The notes under the pieces are model-generated. The model was not told where the DNA came from, ran no database searches, and worked only from the letters and a program-made list of their open reading frames with translations. Of a stretch of DNA of 10,626 nucleotides, positions 1 to 9,279 are shown in pieces (position 1 is the first letter of the stretch; the number at the start of each line of letters is the position of its first letter). This stretch comes from JACQNR01 sp964533045 (lineage in GTDB: Bacteria > Acidobacteriota > Terriglobia > UBA7540). The DNA lies in the NCBI GenBank assembly GCA_964533045.1, contig CAZHKT010000131.1, positions 1 to 10,626 of the forward strand. Direction: 5' to 3'. Both the position numbers and the translations under genes were made by a program.

Positions 1-48
1 GGAAACAGGCCGAATTGTTCTGATTGTCACTATATTATGTAATTCTCT
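1..48 (-). other. AT-rich stretch downstream of actC, window edge
   Basis: This short stretch follows the actC stop codon on the minus strand and is clearly more AT-rich than the genes around it. An in-frame GTG on the minus strand at 30-28 opens ten codons without a stop to the window edge, so it could be the start of the next act gene (actD is expected in this position in ACIII operons). The ten residues do not resemble an ActD N-terminus that I recognise, so no gene is called. No terminator hairpin is visible after actC, which fits an operon that continues. Confidence 0.3.
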
Positions 49-1434
49 TTAGTGTTCCCGCTTGCTCTCCGCTTTGGCGGGGACCAGGCCCCGCATTTCA
101 AAGATCGAAATCATGGGCAGGAACCGGATAAACAAATAGAACATCGTCAGGAAAAGGCCGATCGTCCCGACATACGTCATCACGTCCCAGCGCGTCGGAT
201 AGTACATGCCCCAGCTCGAAGGCAGGAAGTCCCGGTGCAGACTGGTGACCACAATCACGAAACGCTCCAGCCACATTCCGATATTCACGATGATGGAAAT
301 ACCAAACAGGGCTGGAATACTGGTGCGGACGCGCTTCAACCACATCGTTTGCGGGATGAGAACGTTGCAGAGAATCAGGGCGGCGCCGGCCAGCGCGTAC
401 GGTCCGGTGTAGCGGTTGAGGATCATAAAGCGCTCATACGGATTCGCCGNNNNNNNNNNGAACGCTTCCATGGCGTAGCCATAGGCCACGATCAGACCCG
501 TTGCAATCATGACCTTCGCCATGTTTTCCAGGTGACGCATGGTGATGAAGTCCTGGAGGTTGTAGAACGCCCGGATGGGAATCGCCAGCGTCATCACCAT
601 GGCGAAGCCCGAGTAGATGGCGCCGGCAACGAAGTAAGGCGGAAAGATCGTGGTGTGCCAGCCGGGAATGATGCCGACGGCGAAGTCGAAACTCACCACG
701 GTATGAACCGAAACTACCAGCGGCGTGGCCAGCCCCGCCAGCAGCAGGGAAGCCATTTCATACCGGTGCCAGTGCACGGCGGATCCGCGCCAGCCCATCG
801 CAAAGATTCCGTAGAATCGCTTGACCAGTTTGTGCTTGGCCCGGTCGCGCAGCGTGGCCAGATCGGGGATCATGCCGACGAACCAGAAGAGGAAGGAGAC
901 GGTTGCGTAAGTTGAGATCGCGAAAACGTCCCAGACCAGCGGGCTGCGGAACTGCGGCCAGACCGCCATGGTGTCGGGGTACGGCAGCAGCCAGTAGGCC
1001 AGCCAGGGTCGGCCCACGTGAATCAAGGGAAAGACTCCCGCGCACGAAACCGCGAAGATGGTCATTGCTTCAGCAAAGCGGTTGATGGAAGTGCGCCAGC
1101 GCTGGCGCAACAGGAGCAGAATCGCGGAAATCAGCGTTCCGGCGTGTCCGATCCCAATCCACCAGACCAGGTTGATGATGGCAAATCCCCAGGCGACGGG
1201 AATGTTGATGCCCCAAATGCCCGTTCCTTCCAACAGGAGGTAAGTGATGGCGCCCAACAGCATCATCGTCAAGCTGAAGGCGATGGCAAAACCCAGCATC
1301 CAACCCTTGGAGGGCGGCTGCGTCAGAACAATGGCGCTGATCTTGTCCGTGACCGAGGCGTAGCTGTGCCCCGGACCGATCACGGGCTGCTCGCGATCAG
1401 TCGCCGGAAGCGGATTCGGGGTTGGCTCGTTCAC
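49..1434 (-). CDS. actC: ActC, quinol-oxidising NrfD/PsrC-like membrane subunit of alternative complex III
   Basis: Polytopic membrane subunit of ACIII, expected to hold the menaquinol oxidation site and pass electrons to the Fe-S clusters of ActB. The 461 codons fit the family length. A hydrophilic N-terminus of about 45 residues is followed by about ten hydrophobic segments. Family landmarks seen are GIGHAGTLISA (93-103), HVGRPW (139-144, H139), D169 in SPLVWD, and the segment HTVVSFDFAVGIIPGWH in the middle of the protein. H139 and D169 are the His and Asp positions that family knowledge places at the quinol pocket. The start is GTG at 1434-1432, three bases after the actB stop, with AGGA correctly placed, so translation is probably coupled to actB. 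Ten Ns make residues 326-329 unreadable; the frame is intact on both sides. The closest alternative is a generic PsrC/NrfD anchor, but the actA-actB-actC order makes ActC much more likely. Confidence 0.95.
   Translation of the reverse strand: MNEPTPNPLPATDREQPVIGPGHSYASVTDKISAIVLTQPPSKGWMLGFAIAFSLTMMLLGAITYLLLEGTGIWGINIPVAWGFAIINLVWWIGIGHAGTLISAILLLLRQRWRTSINRFAEAMTIFAVSCAGVFPLIHVGRPWLAYWLLPYPDTMAVWPQFRSPLVWDVFAISTYATVSFLFWFVGMIPDLATLRDRAKHKLVKRFYGIFAMGWRGSAVHWHRYEMASLLLAGLATPLVVSVHTVVSFDFAVGIIPGWHTTIFPPYFVAGAIYSGFAMVMTLAIPIRAFYNLQDFITMRHLENMAKVMIATGLIVAYGYAMEAFXXXXANPYERFMILNRYTGPYALAGAALILCNVLIPQTMWLKRVRTSIPALFGISIIVNIGMWLERFVIVVTSLHRDFLPSSWGMYYPTRWDVMTYVGTIGLFLTMFYLFIRFLPMISIFEMRGLVPAKAESKREH
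450..459. other. Assembly gap (10 Ns) inside actC
   Basis: Ten undetermined bases interrupt actC. On the coding strand the flanks read MEAF, then the gap, then ANPYERF. The last gap codon is Ncg, which can be Ser. ActC proteins usually carry a motif like EFFxAWYSGNPYE here, which needs five residues between F and the Gly/Ala, one more than the gap allows. The run of exactly ten is therefore probably a placeholder rather than a measured length; 13 bases would fit the motif and keep the frame. Confidence 0.9.
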
Positions 1435-1437
1435 CTG

Positions 1438-4473
<3,036 letters not shown>

Positions 4474-4535
4474 GTTTCTCAGTTCTGCCGTTCTCGCGGC
4501 GGCCTATGACGGCCGGTCCTTCACGATCTTCCTGC

Positions 4536-4554
4536 CGGCGCTTCTGGAGCGCCG
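4536..4554 (-). repeat. Hairpin in the actA-actB intergenic gap
   Basis: A perfect 7-bp inverted repeat, CGGCGCT and AGCGCCG, with a 5-base loop lies in the 97-bp gap between the actA stop and the actB start. No T-run follows it on the minus strand, so it is not a standard intrinsic terminator. In the transcript it could be a processing or stability element that sets different levels of actA and actB. In GC-rich DNA a stem this short may also arise by chance. Confidence 0.4.
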
Positions 4555-4570
4555 CTACCGCCGGCGCGGT

Positions 4571-5230
4571 CTACCGGTGGCAGGCGTAACAGTCTTCCAG
4601 CTGCTTCACCGGCCGGATCTTATATTCCAGCACCAACTGTCTGCCCAGTCGAAGCTGGTCGGATGGCGGCTGGTAGTCGGCTCTAAAAACGTCCTCGCGG
4701 CGACGCACATACTTCTCGGGGGCCCGATGACAATCCAGACACCAGCGCATATAGAGCGTTTCGGCGCGCCAGGTGAGCGGCATCTCCCCGATCGGCCCGT
4801 GGCAAGTGGTGCAGCCCACCCCCTTGCGAACGTGAATGCTGTGATCGAAATAGACGAAATCCGGCACCGAGTTCACACGCGTCCATCCCAGCGACTGATT
4901 GGTTCGGTGGCTTGCCCTCACCGGCTCCAGCATCTCCGCGTTGGTCCAGATCTGCGAGTGGCAGGTCATGCAGGTGTGGGTCGGCGGAATCCCGGCATAT
5001 GCCGACTGTTCCACGGAGGTATGGCAATAGCGGCAATCAATTCCCAGCTCCGTGACGTGGTGCTTGTGACTGAACGGGACCCGCTGCTGCGCGGCCACGT
5101 TGACGGTCGTAAAGTAAGGCGACTGGTTGACGACGTAAGCGCCATAGGCGGCCAGCGCCGCAATGAACACCGCCCCGTAGAGGCTGAGGCGCGCGATCGT
5201 GTTGGTGCTCGGATGAAATATCTGAGGCAT
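4571..5230 (-). CDS. actA: ActA, pentaheme c-type cytochrome subunit of alternative complex III
   Basis: Membrane-anchored periplasmic multiheme cytochrome that receives electrons from ActB and passes them to the next carrier. The 219-residue protein has one N-terminal hydrophobic segment (about 13-34) that is probably an uncleaved anchor. It has five CxxCH heme sites: CRYCH (66-70), CMTCH (87-91), CTTCH (140-144), CLDCH (164-168) and CYACH (214-218). The fifth site ends one residue before the C-terminus. FSHKHH (53-58) and FDHSIH (128-133) supply likely distal His ligands, as in class III-type multiheme cytochromes. Length and heme count match ActA. It is the first gene of the act operon, with a leader of about 150 nt from the predicted promoter. 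The ATG at 5230-5228 has only a weak upstream GAGA, so the start is chosen from the anchor position and family length. Confidence 0.95.
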   Translation of the reverse strand: MPQIFHPSTNTIARLSLYGAVFIAALAAYGAYVVNQSPYFTTVNVAAQQRVPFSHKHHVTELGIDCRYCHTSVEQSAYAGIPPTHTCMTCHSQIWTNAEMLEPVRASHRTNQSLGWTRVNSVPDFVYFDHSIHVRKGVGCTTCHGPIGEMPLTWRAETLYMRWCLDCHRAPEKYVRRREDVFRADYQPPSDQLRLGRQLVLEYKIRPVKQLEDCYACHR

Positions 5231-5291
5231 CGAGCCGGTCTCAAAATCTCAGGGAGCCTGCGTTGAAGGCAGCACTTCGCCCCTTCTCTTC

Positions 5292-5303
5292 TGGACGCGT
5301 CCA
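5292..5303. repeat. 12-bp perfect palindrome in the act leader (dyad 1)
   Basis: TGGACGCGTCCA is a perfect 12-bp palindrome centred at 5297.5 in the predicted untranslated leader of actA. It is one of three GGAC/GTCC dyads there. It could be an operator or, in RNA, part of a structured leader. Confidence 0.5.
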
Positions 5304-5316
5304 CCCCTGTTTCGCG

Positions 5317-5328
5317 GGACCGCGGTCC
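5317..5328. repeat. 12-bp perfect palindrome in the act leader (dyad 2)
   Basis: GGACCGCGGTCC is a perfect 12-bp palindrome centred at 5322.5, exactly 25 bp from the centre of dyad 1 and with the same GGAC/GTCC arms. It lies between the predicted promoter and actA. Confidence 0.5.
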
Positions 5329-5359
5329 AAAACTGGGTTTGCGTTCGGTTGTAGGAACG

Positions 5360-5373
5360 GGACTGGGAAGTCC
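5360..5373. repeat. GGACT/AGTCC inverted repeat in the act leader (dyad 3)
   Basis: GGACT and AGTCC are separated by GGGA, centred at 5366.5, about 18 bp downstream of the predicted transcription start. It shares the GGAC/GTCC arms with dyads 1 and 2 but has a 4-base spacer. Confidence 0.4.
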
Positions 5374-5390
5374 TCAAACCCCCAACAAAA

Positions 5391-5419
5391 AGTATAGGCA
5401 GAGACGGAATTCCGGTCAA
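5391..5419 (-). promoter_or_regulatory. Predicted sigma70-type promoter of the act operon
   Basis: On the minus strand TTGACC (5419-5414) and TATACT (5396-5391) are separated by exactly 17 bp, each one or two bases from consensus. Transcription would start near 5384 and give a leader of about 150 nt before actA. GGAATT occurs twice 10 bp apart on this strand, once overlapping the -35 and once in the spacer, which could be a regulator contact. The promoter lies between the TPR gene and actA with no other gene between, so it most likely serves actA-actB-actC. Confidence 0.65.
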
Positions 5420-5458
5420 TTCCCTGGGCCCTTCCTGCGGGAAATTTTTTGAGGGTGA

Positions 5459-5472
5459 TTGACCCAGATCAA
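5459..5472. promoter_or_regulatory. Crp/Fnr-type binding site upstream of the act promoter
   Basis: The sequence TTGACCCAGATCAA (minus strand TTGATCTGGGTCAA) matches the Fnr consensus TTGAT-N4-ATCAA at nine of ten fixed positions. Its centre, 5465.5, is about 81 bp upstream of the predicted act start, close to a helical phase used by class I Crp/Fnr activators. It lies 22 bp after the TPR stop codon. The match and spacing are seen; the regulator and its effect are inferred. Confidence 0.5.
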
Positions 5473-5493
5473 TTCTCGGAAACGAGCTTCGGG

Positions 5494-6627
5494 TTAGGCG
5501 TTTCCGCCGCAGGATCCGCGCGGAGTGCCGCGGAGGGGGAACCCTTCCACCAGGGAGACGCCAGAGAAGCGGCGATTCTCTGTCCGCGGGGCGCGGGGCC
5601 GGAGCGCCTCGCGCTCGGCCGCACGCAGGACGGCGCGGGTCCAGGAATCCTCGGGATTGATCCCCAGAACGTGCTCATAGGAGCGCATCGCCTCTTCCAG
5701 CCGCCGGAGCTGCCGCAGGCATTCGCCGCGATTTCGCCAGGCGGCCGCGTCGTTGCGATTGAGTTCCAGAGCGCGCTCGTAGCAATGGAGGGCCGCCTCG
5801 TATTTTCCACGGCAATGCAGACTGGCTCCTTTGTTCACCCAGAGGCGGCTTTCCTCGGGCGCAATGGCCAGGGCGCGGTCGCAGGATCGCTCCGCGTCCG
5901 AATAAAGCCCGAGCATGTGAAAACAGACGGCGCGATTGAACCAGGCGCGGAAATCGGCAGAATTCAAGCGCAGCGCCTCTTCCGAGGCCGCCAGCGCGTC
6001 GTCAAACTGGCCCAGCGTGTAGTGGCAGACGCCCAGATTGAGCAAGGCATCGAAATGGCGGGGGTTGATGCGCAGCGCCTCGCGGGTGGCGTCCAGCGCT
6101 TCCGGGAATTGCCGCAGGTGGTAGAGGCAGAGTCCCGCGCGCACCCAGGCGGGCGCGTCGCCGGGAGCGATTTCGGTCAAACGGCGATAGCAGGCCAGCG
6201 CTTCCTGATAACGGTGGAGGGCGAACAAGCACTCGCCGCGGTTGAACCACCCGCCGCGGTTTTGGGGGTCCAGTGCCAGGGCGCGATCGAAGCAACGCAT
6301 GGCGTCGCCGGTCCGCCCCAGAGCGACCAGCTCGATTCCCTTATTGTTCCAGGCGTGCGCGTGGCTCGGGTCCAGCTCCAAGGCGCGGTTGTAGCACCGG
6401 AGCGCCTCAACCATCCGGCCCAGTTCGTGCAGGCAGTTGCCCTTGACGTACCACGCCTCCGCGCAGAACTCGCCCGCGGCGACGGCCTGATTGAGCAGGG
6501 AAAGCGCTTCGCGGGGGCGGCCGGAGGCCAGGCGCGCCTGGCCCTTCGCAATCCATTCCCGCGCTCCGCGTGTCGCGGCAGGCCGGGCTTGCTGAGGCGT
6601 CAGAGGGTGGGAGGAATGAAAACCCAT
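5494..6627 (-). CDS. Tetratricopeptide (TPR) repeat protein, nine tandem units
   Basis: A 377-residue solenoid scaffold, probably cytoplasmic as no signal peptide or membrane segment is visible. Residues 22-327 are nine uninterrupted 34-residue TPR units with the canonical pattern: W at position 4, G/A at 8, A at 20, A at 27 in most units, P at 32. A short capping helix and a basic, Ser/Gly-rich tail (about 342-377) follow. The protein is Cys-rich for its class, with 14 Cys; six of nine units have Cys at position 10 (units 2, 4, 5, 6, 7, 9) and four at position 23. The partner and role are unknown. It sits on the same strand as actA and ends 263 bp before it, but a promoter lies between, so shared function is only a possibility. 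The ATG at 6627-6625 has GAGG about 12 bases upstream, so the start is moderately secure. Confidence 0.85.
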   Translation of the reverse strand: MGFHSSHPLTPQQARPAATRGAREWIAKGQARLASGRPREALSLLNQAVAAGEFCAEAWYVKGNCLHELGRMVEALRCYNRALELDPSHAHAWNNKGIELVALGRTGDAMRCFDRALALDPQNRGGWFNRGECLFALHRYQEALACYRRLTEIAPGDAPAWVRAGLCLYHLRQFPEALDATREALRINPRHFDALLNLGVCHYTLGQFDDALAASEEALRLNSADFRAWFNRAVCFHMLGLYSDAERSCDRALAIAPEESRLWVNKGASLHCRGKYEAALHCYERALELNRNDAAAWRNRGECLRQLRRLEEAMRSYEHVLGINPEDSWTRAVLRAAEREALRPRAPRTENRRFSGVSLVEGFPLRGTPRGSCGGNA

Positions 6628-6804
6628 GGGATGCGAATCCCCTCAGGTCGCACTTTCGGAAGTCTTCGAGAAGCGGAAGCTTCTCACAGTCCGGGATGGC
6701 CCGCAAGCGGAAATTCCACAGGTATCCCTGCCGGCGAGGGGGACGGCTGCCGCGCCCGGGCGGCATCGTGTTAAACTGCTGGGGTATCGCTTTCCGGCTC
6801 GCTC
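6628..6804. other. Divergent intergenic region between the TPR gene and the epimerase gene
   Basis: These 177 bp must hold the upstream signals of both outward-facing genes. A TAAACT at 6772-6777 could be a -10 for the epimerase, but I find no matching -35. No convincing promoter is seen for the TPR gene. The clearest structure is the hairpin at 6668-6685, with the smaller inverted repeats ACTT/AAGT and CTTC/GAAG just to its left. No small gene is visible. Confidence 0.5.
6668..6685. repeat. 7-bp perfect hairpin in the divergent region
   Basis: GAGAAGC and GCTTCTC are perfect inverted copies around GGAA (a GNRA-type loop if transcribed on the plus strand). It ends 41 bp upstream of the TPR start codon. 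It could be an operator or a leader hairpin. No T-run follows on either strand, so it is not a terminator. Confidence 0.4.
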
Positions 6805-7803
6805 ATGGCTCGAATCCTCGTCACTGGCGCCGCGGGTTTCATCGGTTTTCACGCCGTGAAAAGACTTCTGGCGGAAGGCCATGAGGTCACCGGCATCGAC
6901 AATCTGAACGACTACTACGATGTCCGTCTCAAAGAGGCGCGGCTGGCGCAGAACGCCTCCCATCCGGCCTTTCAGTTCCACCGCGTTAGCGTCGCGGATC
7001 GCCCTGCCATCGAAGCCATCTTCTGCTCCGGCGGATTCGACAAGGTCGTTCATTTGGCGGCGCAGGTCGGGCCGCGATATTCCATCCTGAACCCTCACGC
7101 TTACGTGGATTCCAATCTGGTGGGGTTCCTCCATATCCTGGAGGGATGCCGGCAGGGCAGAGTTCAGCACCTGGTTTACGCTTCTTCGAGCTCCGTCTAT
7201 GGCGCGAATCCCAAGCAGCCCTTTTCCGTCGCCGACCGAGCGGATCACCCGGTGAGCCTTTACGCCGCGACCAAGAGAGCCAACGAATTGATGGCTTATT
7301 CCTACGCGCACCTCTACCGCATCCCCTGCACGGGGCTGCGTTTCTTCACGGTATACGGCCCCTGGGGGCGGCCCGACATGGCGCCGTTCCTCTTCACCCG
7401 GTCCATCCTTGAAGGGCGTCCCATCGACGTCTATAACCACGGCCAGATGCGCCGCGACTTTACTTACATCGACGATATTGTCGAGGGTTTGATGCGAGTG
7501 CTGGACCGAATTCCCACTCCCCCCGCTGCCGAGCAGGCCGGCTGGGGCGGCGGGGCGCCCGCCGCGCTCTATAACATCGGAAACAATTCGCCCGTCGAGT
7601 TGATGGAGTTCATCCGCACGATCGAAGTCGCGACGGGCAAGAAAGCCATCCTGAATCTGATGCCCGCGCAGCCGGGCGACGTGCCCGCCACCTGGGCGGA
7701 GATTGACGACTTGCAGCGGGACGTGGGCTTCCGGCCCCAGACGCCCCTGGCGGAGGGCATGGCGCGCTTCGTGGCCTGGTTTCGCGAGTATTACCGAATC
7801 TAA
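6805..7803 (+). CDS. NAD-dependent UDP-glucuronate 4-epimerase-type SDR
   Basis: Predicted to interconvert UDP-glucuronate and UDP-galacturonate in the cytoplasm, feeding acidic sugars into capsule, LPS or exopolysaccharide. It is an extended short-chain dehydrogenase of 332 residues, the usual length. The Rossmann motif TGAAGFIG (7-14) is followed by DNLNDYYD (32-39), a stretch typical of UDP-glucuronate epimerases. The catalytic set is Ser in ASSSSVYG (126-133) with Y153 and K157 in YAATK. RRDFTYIDDIV (216-226) is the usual substrate-domain motif. The next gene makes UDP-glucuronate, its expected substrate, 48 bp downstream. The ATG at 6805 is set by the Rossmann fold beginning at residue 3; no strong Shine-Dalgarno is visible. 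A UDP-glucose 4-epimerase or dTDP-glucose dehydratase is less likely given the DNLNDYYD motif and the neighbour. Confidence 0.88.
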   Translation: MARILVTGAAGFIGFHAVKRLLAEGHEVTGIDNLNDYYDVRLKEARLAQNASHPAFQFHRVSVADRPAIEAIFCSGGFDKVVHLAAQVGPRYSILNPHAYVDSNLVGFLHILEGCRQGRVQHLVYASSSSVYGANPKQPFSVADRADHPVSLYAATKRANELMAYSYAHLYRIPCTGLRFFTVYGPWGRPDMAPFLFTRSILEGRPIDVYNHGQMRRDFTYIDDIVEGLMRVLDRIPTPPAAEQAGWGGGAPAALYNIGNNSPVELMEFIRTIEVATGKKAILNLMPAQPGDVPATWAEIDDLQRDVGFRPQTPLAEGMARFVAWFREYYRI

Positions 7804-7851
7804 AGCCGGCCTCGCCAAGCGGGACCGGCGCGAGAGGGAAAGGGCTCGTTT

Positions 7852-9165
7852 ATGAACGTCACTGTTTTGGGTGCCGGTTACGTCGGCTTGGTCGCCAGCG
7901 CGGGCCTCTCCGACTTTGGACTGAACGTCACGTGCGCGGATATTGACTCCGCCAAGATAGGGATGCTCTCCCAAGGGCAGTTGCCATTCTTCGAGCCGCA
8001 ACTGGCCGAGCTCGTTCAGCGCAACATGCAGGTGGGGCGGCTGGGGTTTTCCACCGACATCGGCGCGGCAGTTGAGGATTCCCTGGTGGTTTTCATCGCC
8101 GTGGGCACAGACGCGGCACCGGACGGCATGCCCGACATGCGCTACGTCTGGGCGGCGGCCGACACCATCGCCGACCGGATGAAAGAATACAAGGTGATCG
8201 TGACCAAAAGCACCGTGCCCGTGGGCACCGGCGCGGCGCTTCGGGAACGGATCGCAAGCCGGCTCCAGAGCCGTTGCGAGTTTGACGTGGTGTCCAATCC
8301 CGAGTTCCTGCGCGAAGGATCGGCGGTGGAGGATTTCTTTCATCCCAACCGGGTCATCATCGGAACCCATTCCGAGCGCGCCGCCGCCATCATGCGCGAC
8401 GTGTACCGCCCGCTCTACCTGGTCGAGACGCCGTTTGTTTTCACCACCTGGGAAAGCGCGGAGCTGATCAAGTACGCGGCGAATTCCTTCCTGGCAATGA
8501 AGGTTTCCTTCGTCAACGAACTGGCGAACCTGTGCGACGCCGTGGGGCCTTCGGCGGATATTCATACCGTGGTCAAGGCGCTCGGCCTTGACCGGCGCAT
8601 CGGCCCGAAGTTCCTGCATCCCGGTCCCGGCTTTGGCGGGTACTGCTTCCCCAAGGATACTCGGGCGCTGGTGCAGATCGCCCGAAGGCACGGCGTCGAA
8701 ATCAAGACGGTGGAAGCGGCGATTGCGGTCAACGACGCGCCATTCCGGAAGATTGTTTCGCGGGTGCGGAAGGAACTGGGCGGCCTGGAAGGGAAGACCA
8801 TCGCCGTGCTGGGGCTTTCCTTCAAGCCCAACACGGATGACGTGCGCGAGTCGCGGTCGCTTCTGATCTGCCAAGCGCTCCTGGACGAGGGTGCCTCGAT
8901 TCGTGCCTACGATCCGGTAGCGGTCGAACAGGCGGCGAGAGCGCTCCAGCATGAGCGGCTCACTTATTGCAGGGATGCGGCCTCGGCCGCCGAGGGCTGC
9001 GATGCACTGATCGTGGCAACCGAGTGGAATGAATTTCGCAACGTGGATCTGGGCCGGATCAAGTCGCTCATGCGCGGAGACCTGCTGATGGACGCTCGTA
9101 ACATCTACGAATCCAGGAAAGCGCATTCCGCCGGGTTCCGCTACTTCGGCGTCGGCCGAAGGTGA
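7852..9165 (+). CDS. ugd: UDP-glucose 6-dehydrogenase
   Basis: Oxidises UDP-glucose to UDP-glucuronate with two NAD+, supplying the neighbouring epimerase. The 437 residues match family length. The NAD-binding domain begins GAGYVG (7-12). NPEFLREGSA (149-158) and K217 in AMKVSF belong to the active site. The catalytic nucleophile is C265 in GFGGYCFPKD, the form specific to UDP-glucose dehydrogenases rather than UDP-ManNAc dehydrogenases. The C-terminal UDP-binding domain starts near 314 with GLSFKPNTDD. One deviation is VGTDAAPDG at 84-92, where the family normally has VGTP, so D87 replaces Pro. AAAGGG seven bases before the ATG is a good ribosome site. The 48-bp gap after the epimerase gene suggests one transcript. 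Confidence 0.93.
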   Translation: MNVTVLGAGYVGLVASAGLSDFGLNVTCADIDSAKIGMLSQGQLPFFEPQLAELVQRNMQVGRLGFSTDIGAAVEDSLVVFIAVGTDAAPDGMPDMRYVWAAADTIADRMKEYKVIVTKSTVPVGTGAALRERIASRLQSRCEFDVVSNPEFLREGSAVEDFFHPNRVIIGTHSERAAAIMRDVYRPLYLVETPFVFTTWESAELIKYAANSFLAMKVSFVNELANLCDAVGPSADIHTVVKALGLDRRIGPKFLHPGPGFGGYCFPKDTRALVQIARRHGVEIKTVEAAIAVNDAPFRKIVSRVRKELGGLEGKTIAVLGLSFKPNTDDVRESRSLLICQALLDEGASIRAYDPVAVEQAARALQHERLTYCRDAASAAEGCDALIVATEWNEFRNVDLGRIKSLMRGDLLMDARNIYESRKAHSAGFRYFGVGRR

Positions 9166-9279
9166 CCGATCCCCGACGTCGGCCGCAACGAACCTGCTCG
9201 TGTCTCGACTCCCTGCTGGAGCACCTCGGTTGCAGAGGGCCGTTCCGCTTTGATATTGTCCCCCGGCGAAGCCGTGGCG
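9166..9279 (+). other. Gap between ugd and the sugar porter gene
   Basis: These 114 bp contain an imperfect inverted repeat with 14-base arms (9186-9199 and 9219-9232, about ten of fourteen pairs), and no T-run that would make a terminator. The reading frame of the porter is open all the way back to the ugd stop. TTG at 9250 (preceded by AGAGGG) and GTG at 9274 are alternative starts for the porter. No separate gene is visible. Confidence 0.4.

Noticed and set aside
5421..5450. Possible terminator of the TPR gene, TTCCC and GGGAA arms followed by a T-run on the plus strand
   Set aside because: The T-run is on the plus strand, while the TPR gene is read from the minus strand, and no plus-strand gene ends here. 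The stem is only five base pairs.
5449..6774. A 441-codon open frame on the plus strand opposite the TPR gene
   Set aside because: The minus strand shows nine perfect 34-residue TPR units; the plus-strand frame is the periodic mirror of that repeat with no plausible fold.
7805..7830. GCCGG/CCGGC inverted repeat between the epimerase and ugd genes as a terminator
   Set aside because: The stem has only five pairs with a long loop and no T-run, and a ribosome site for ugd follows at once, so read-through is more likely.
9150..9185. Direct repeat CGTCGGCCG at 9150-9158 and 9177-9185 spanning the end of ugd
   Set aside because: Nine GC-rich bases repeated once in a GC-rich genome are easily due to chance, and there is no associated mobile element or target duplication.
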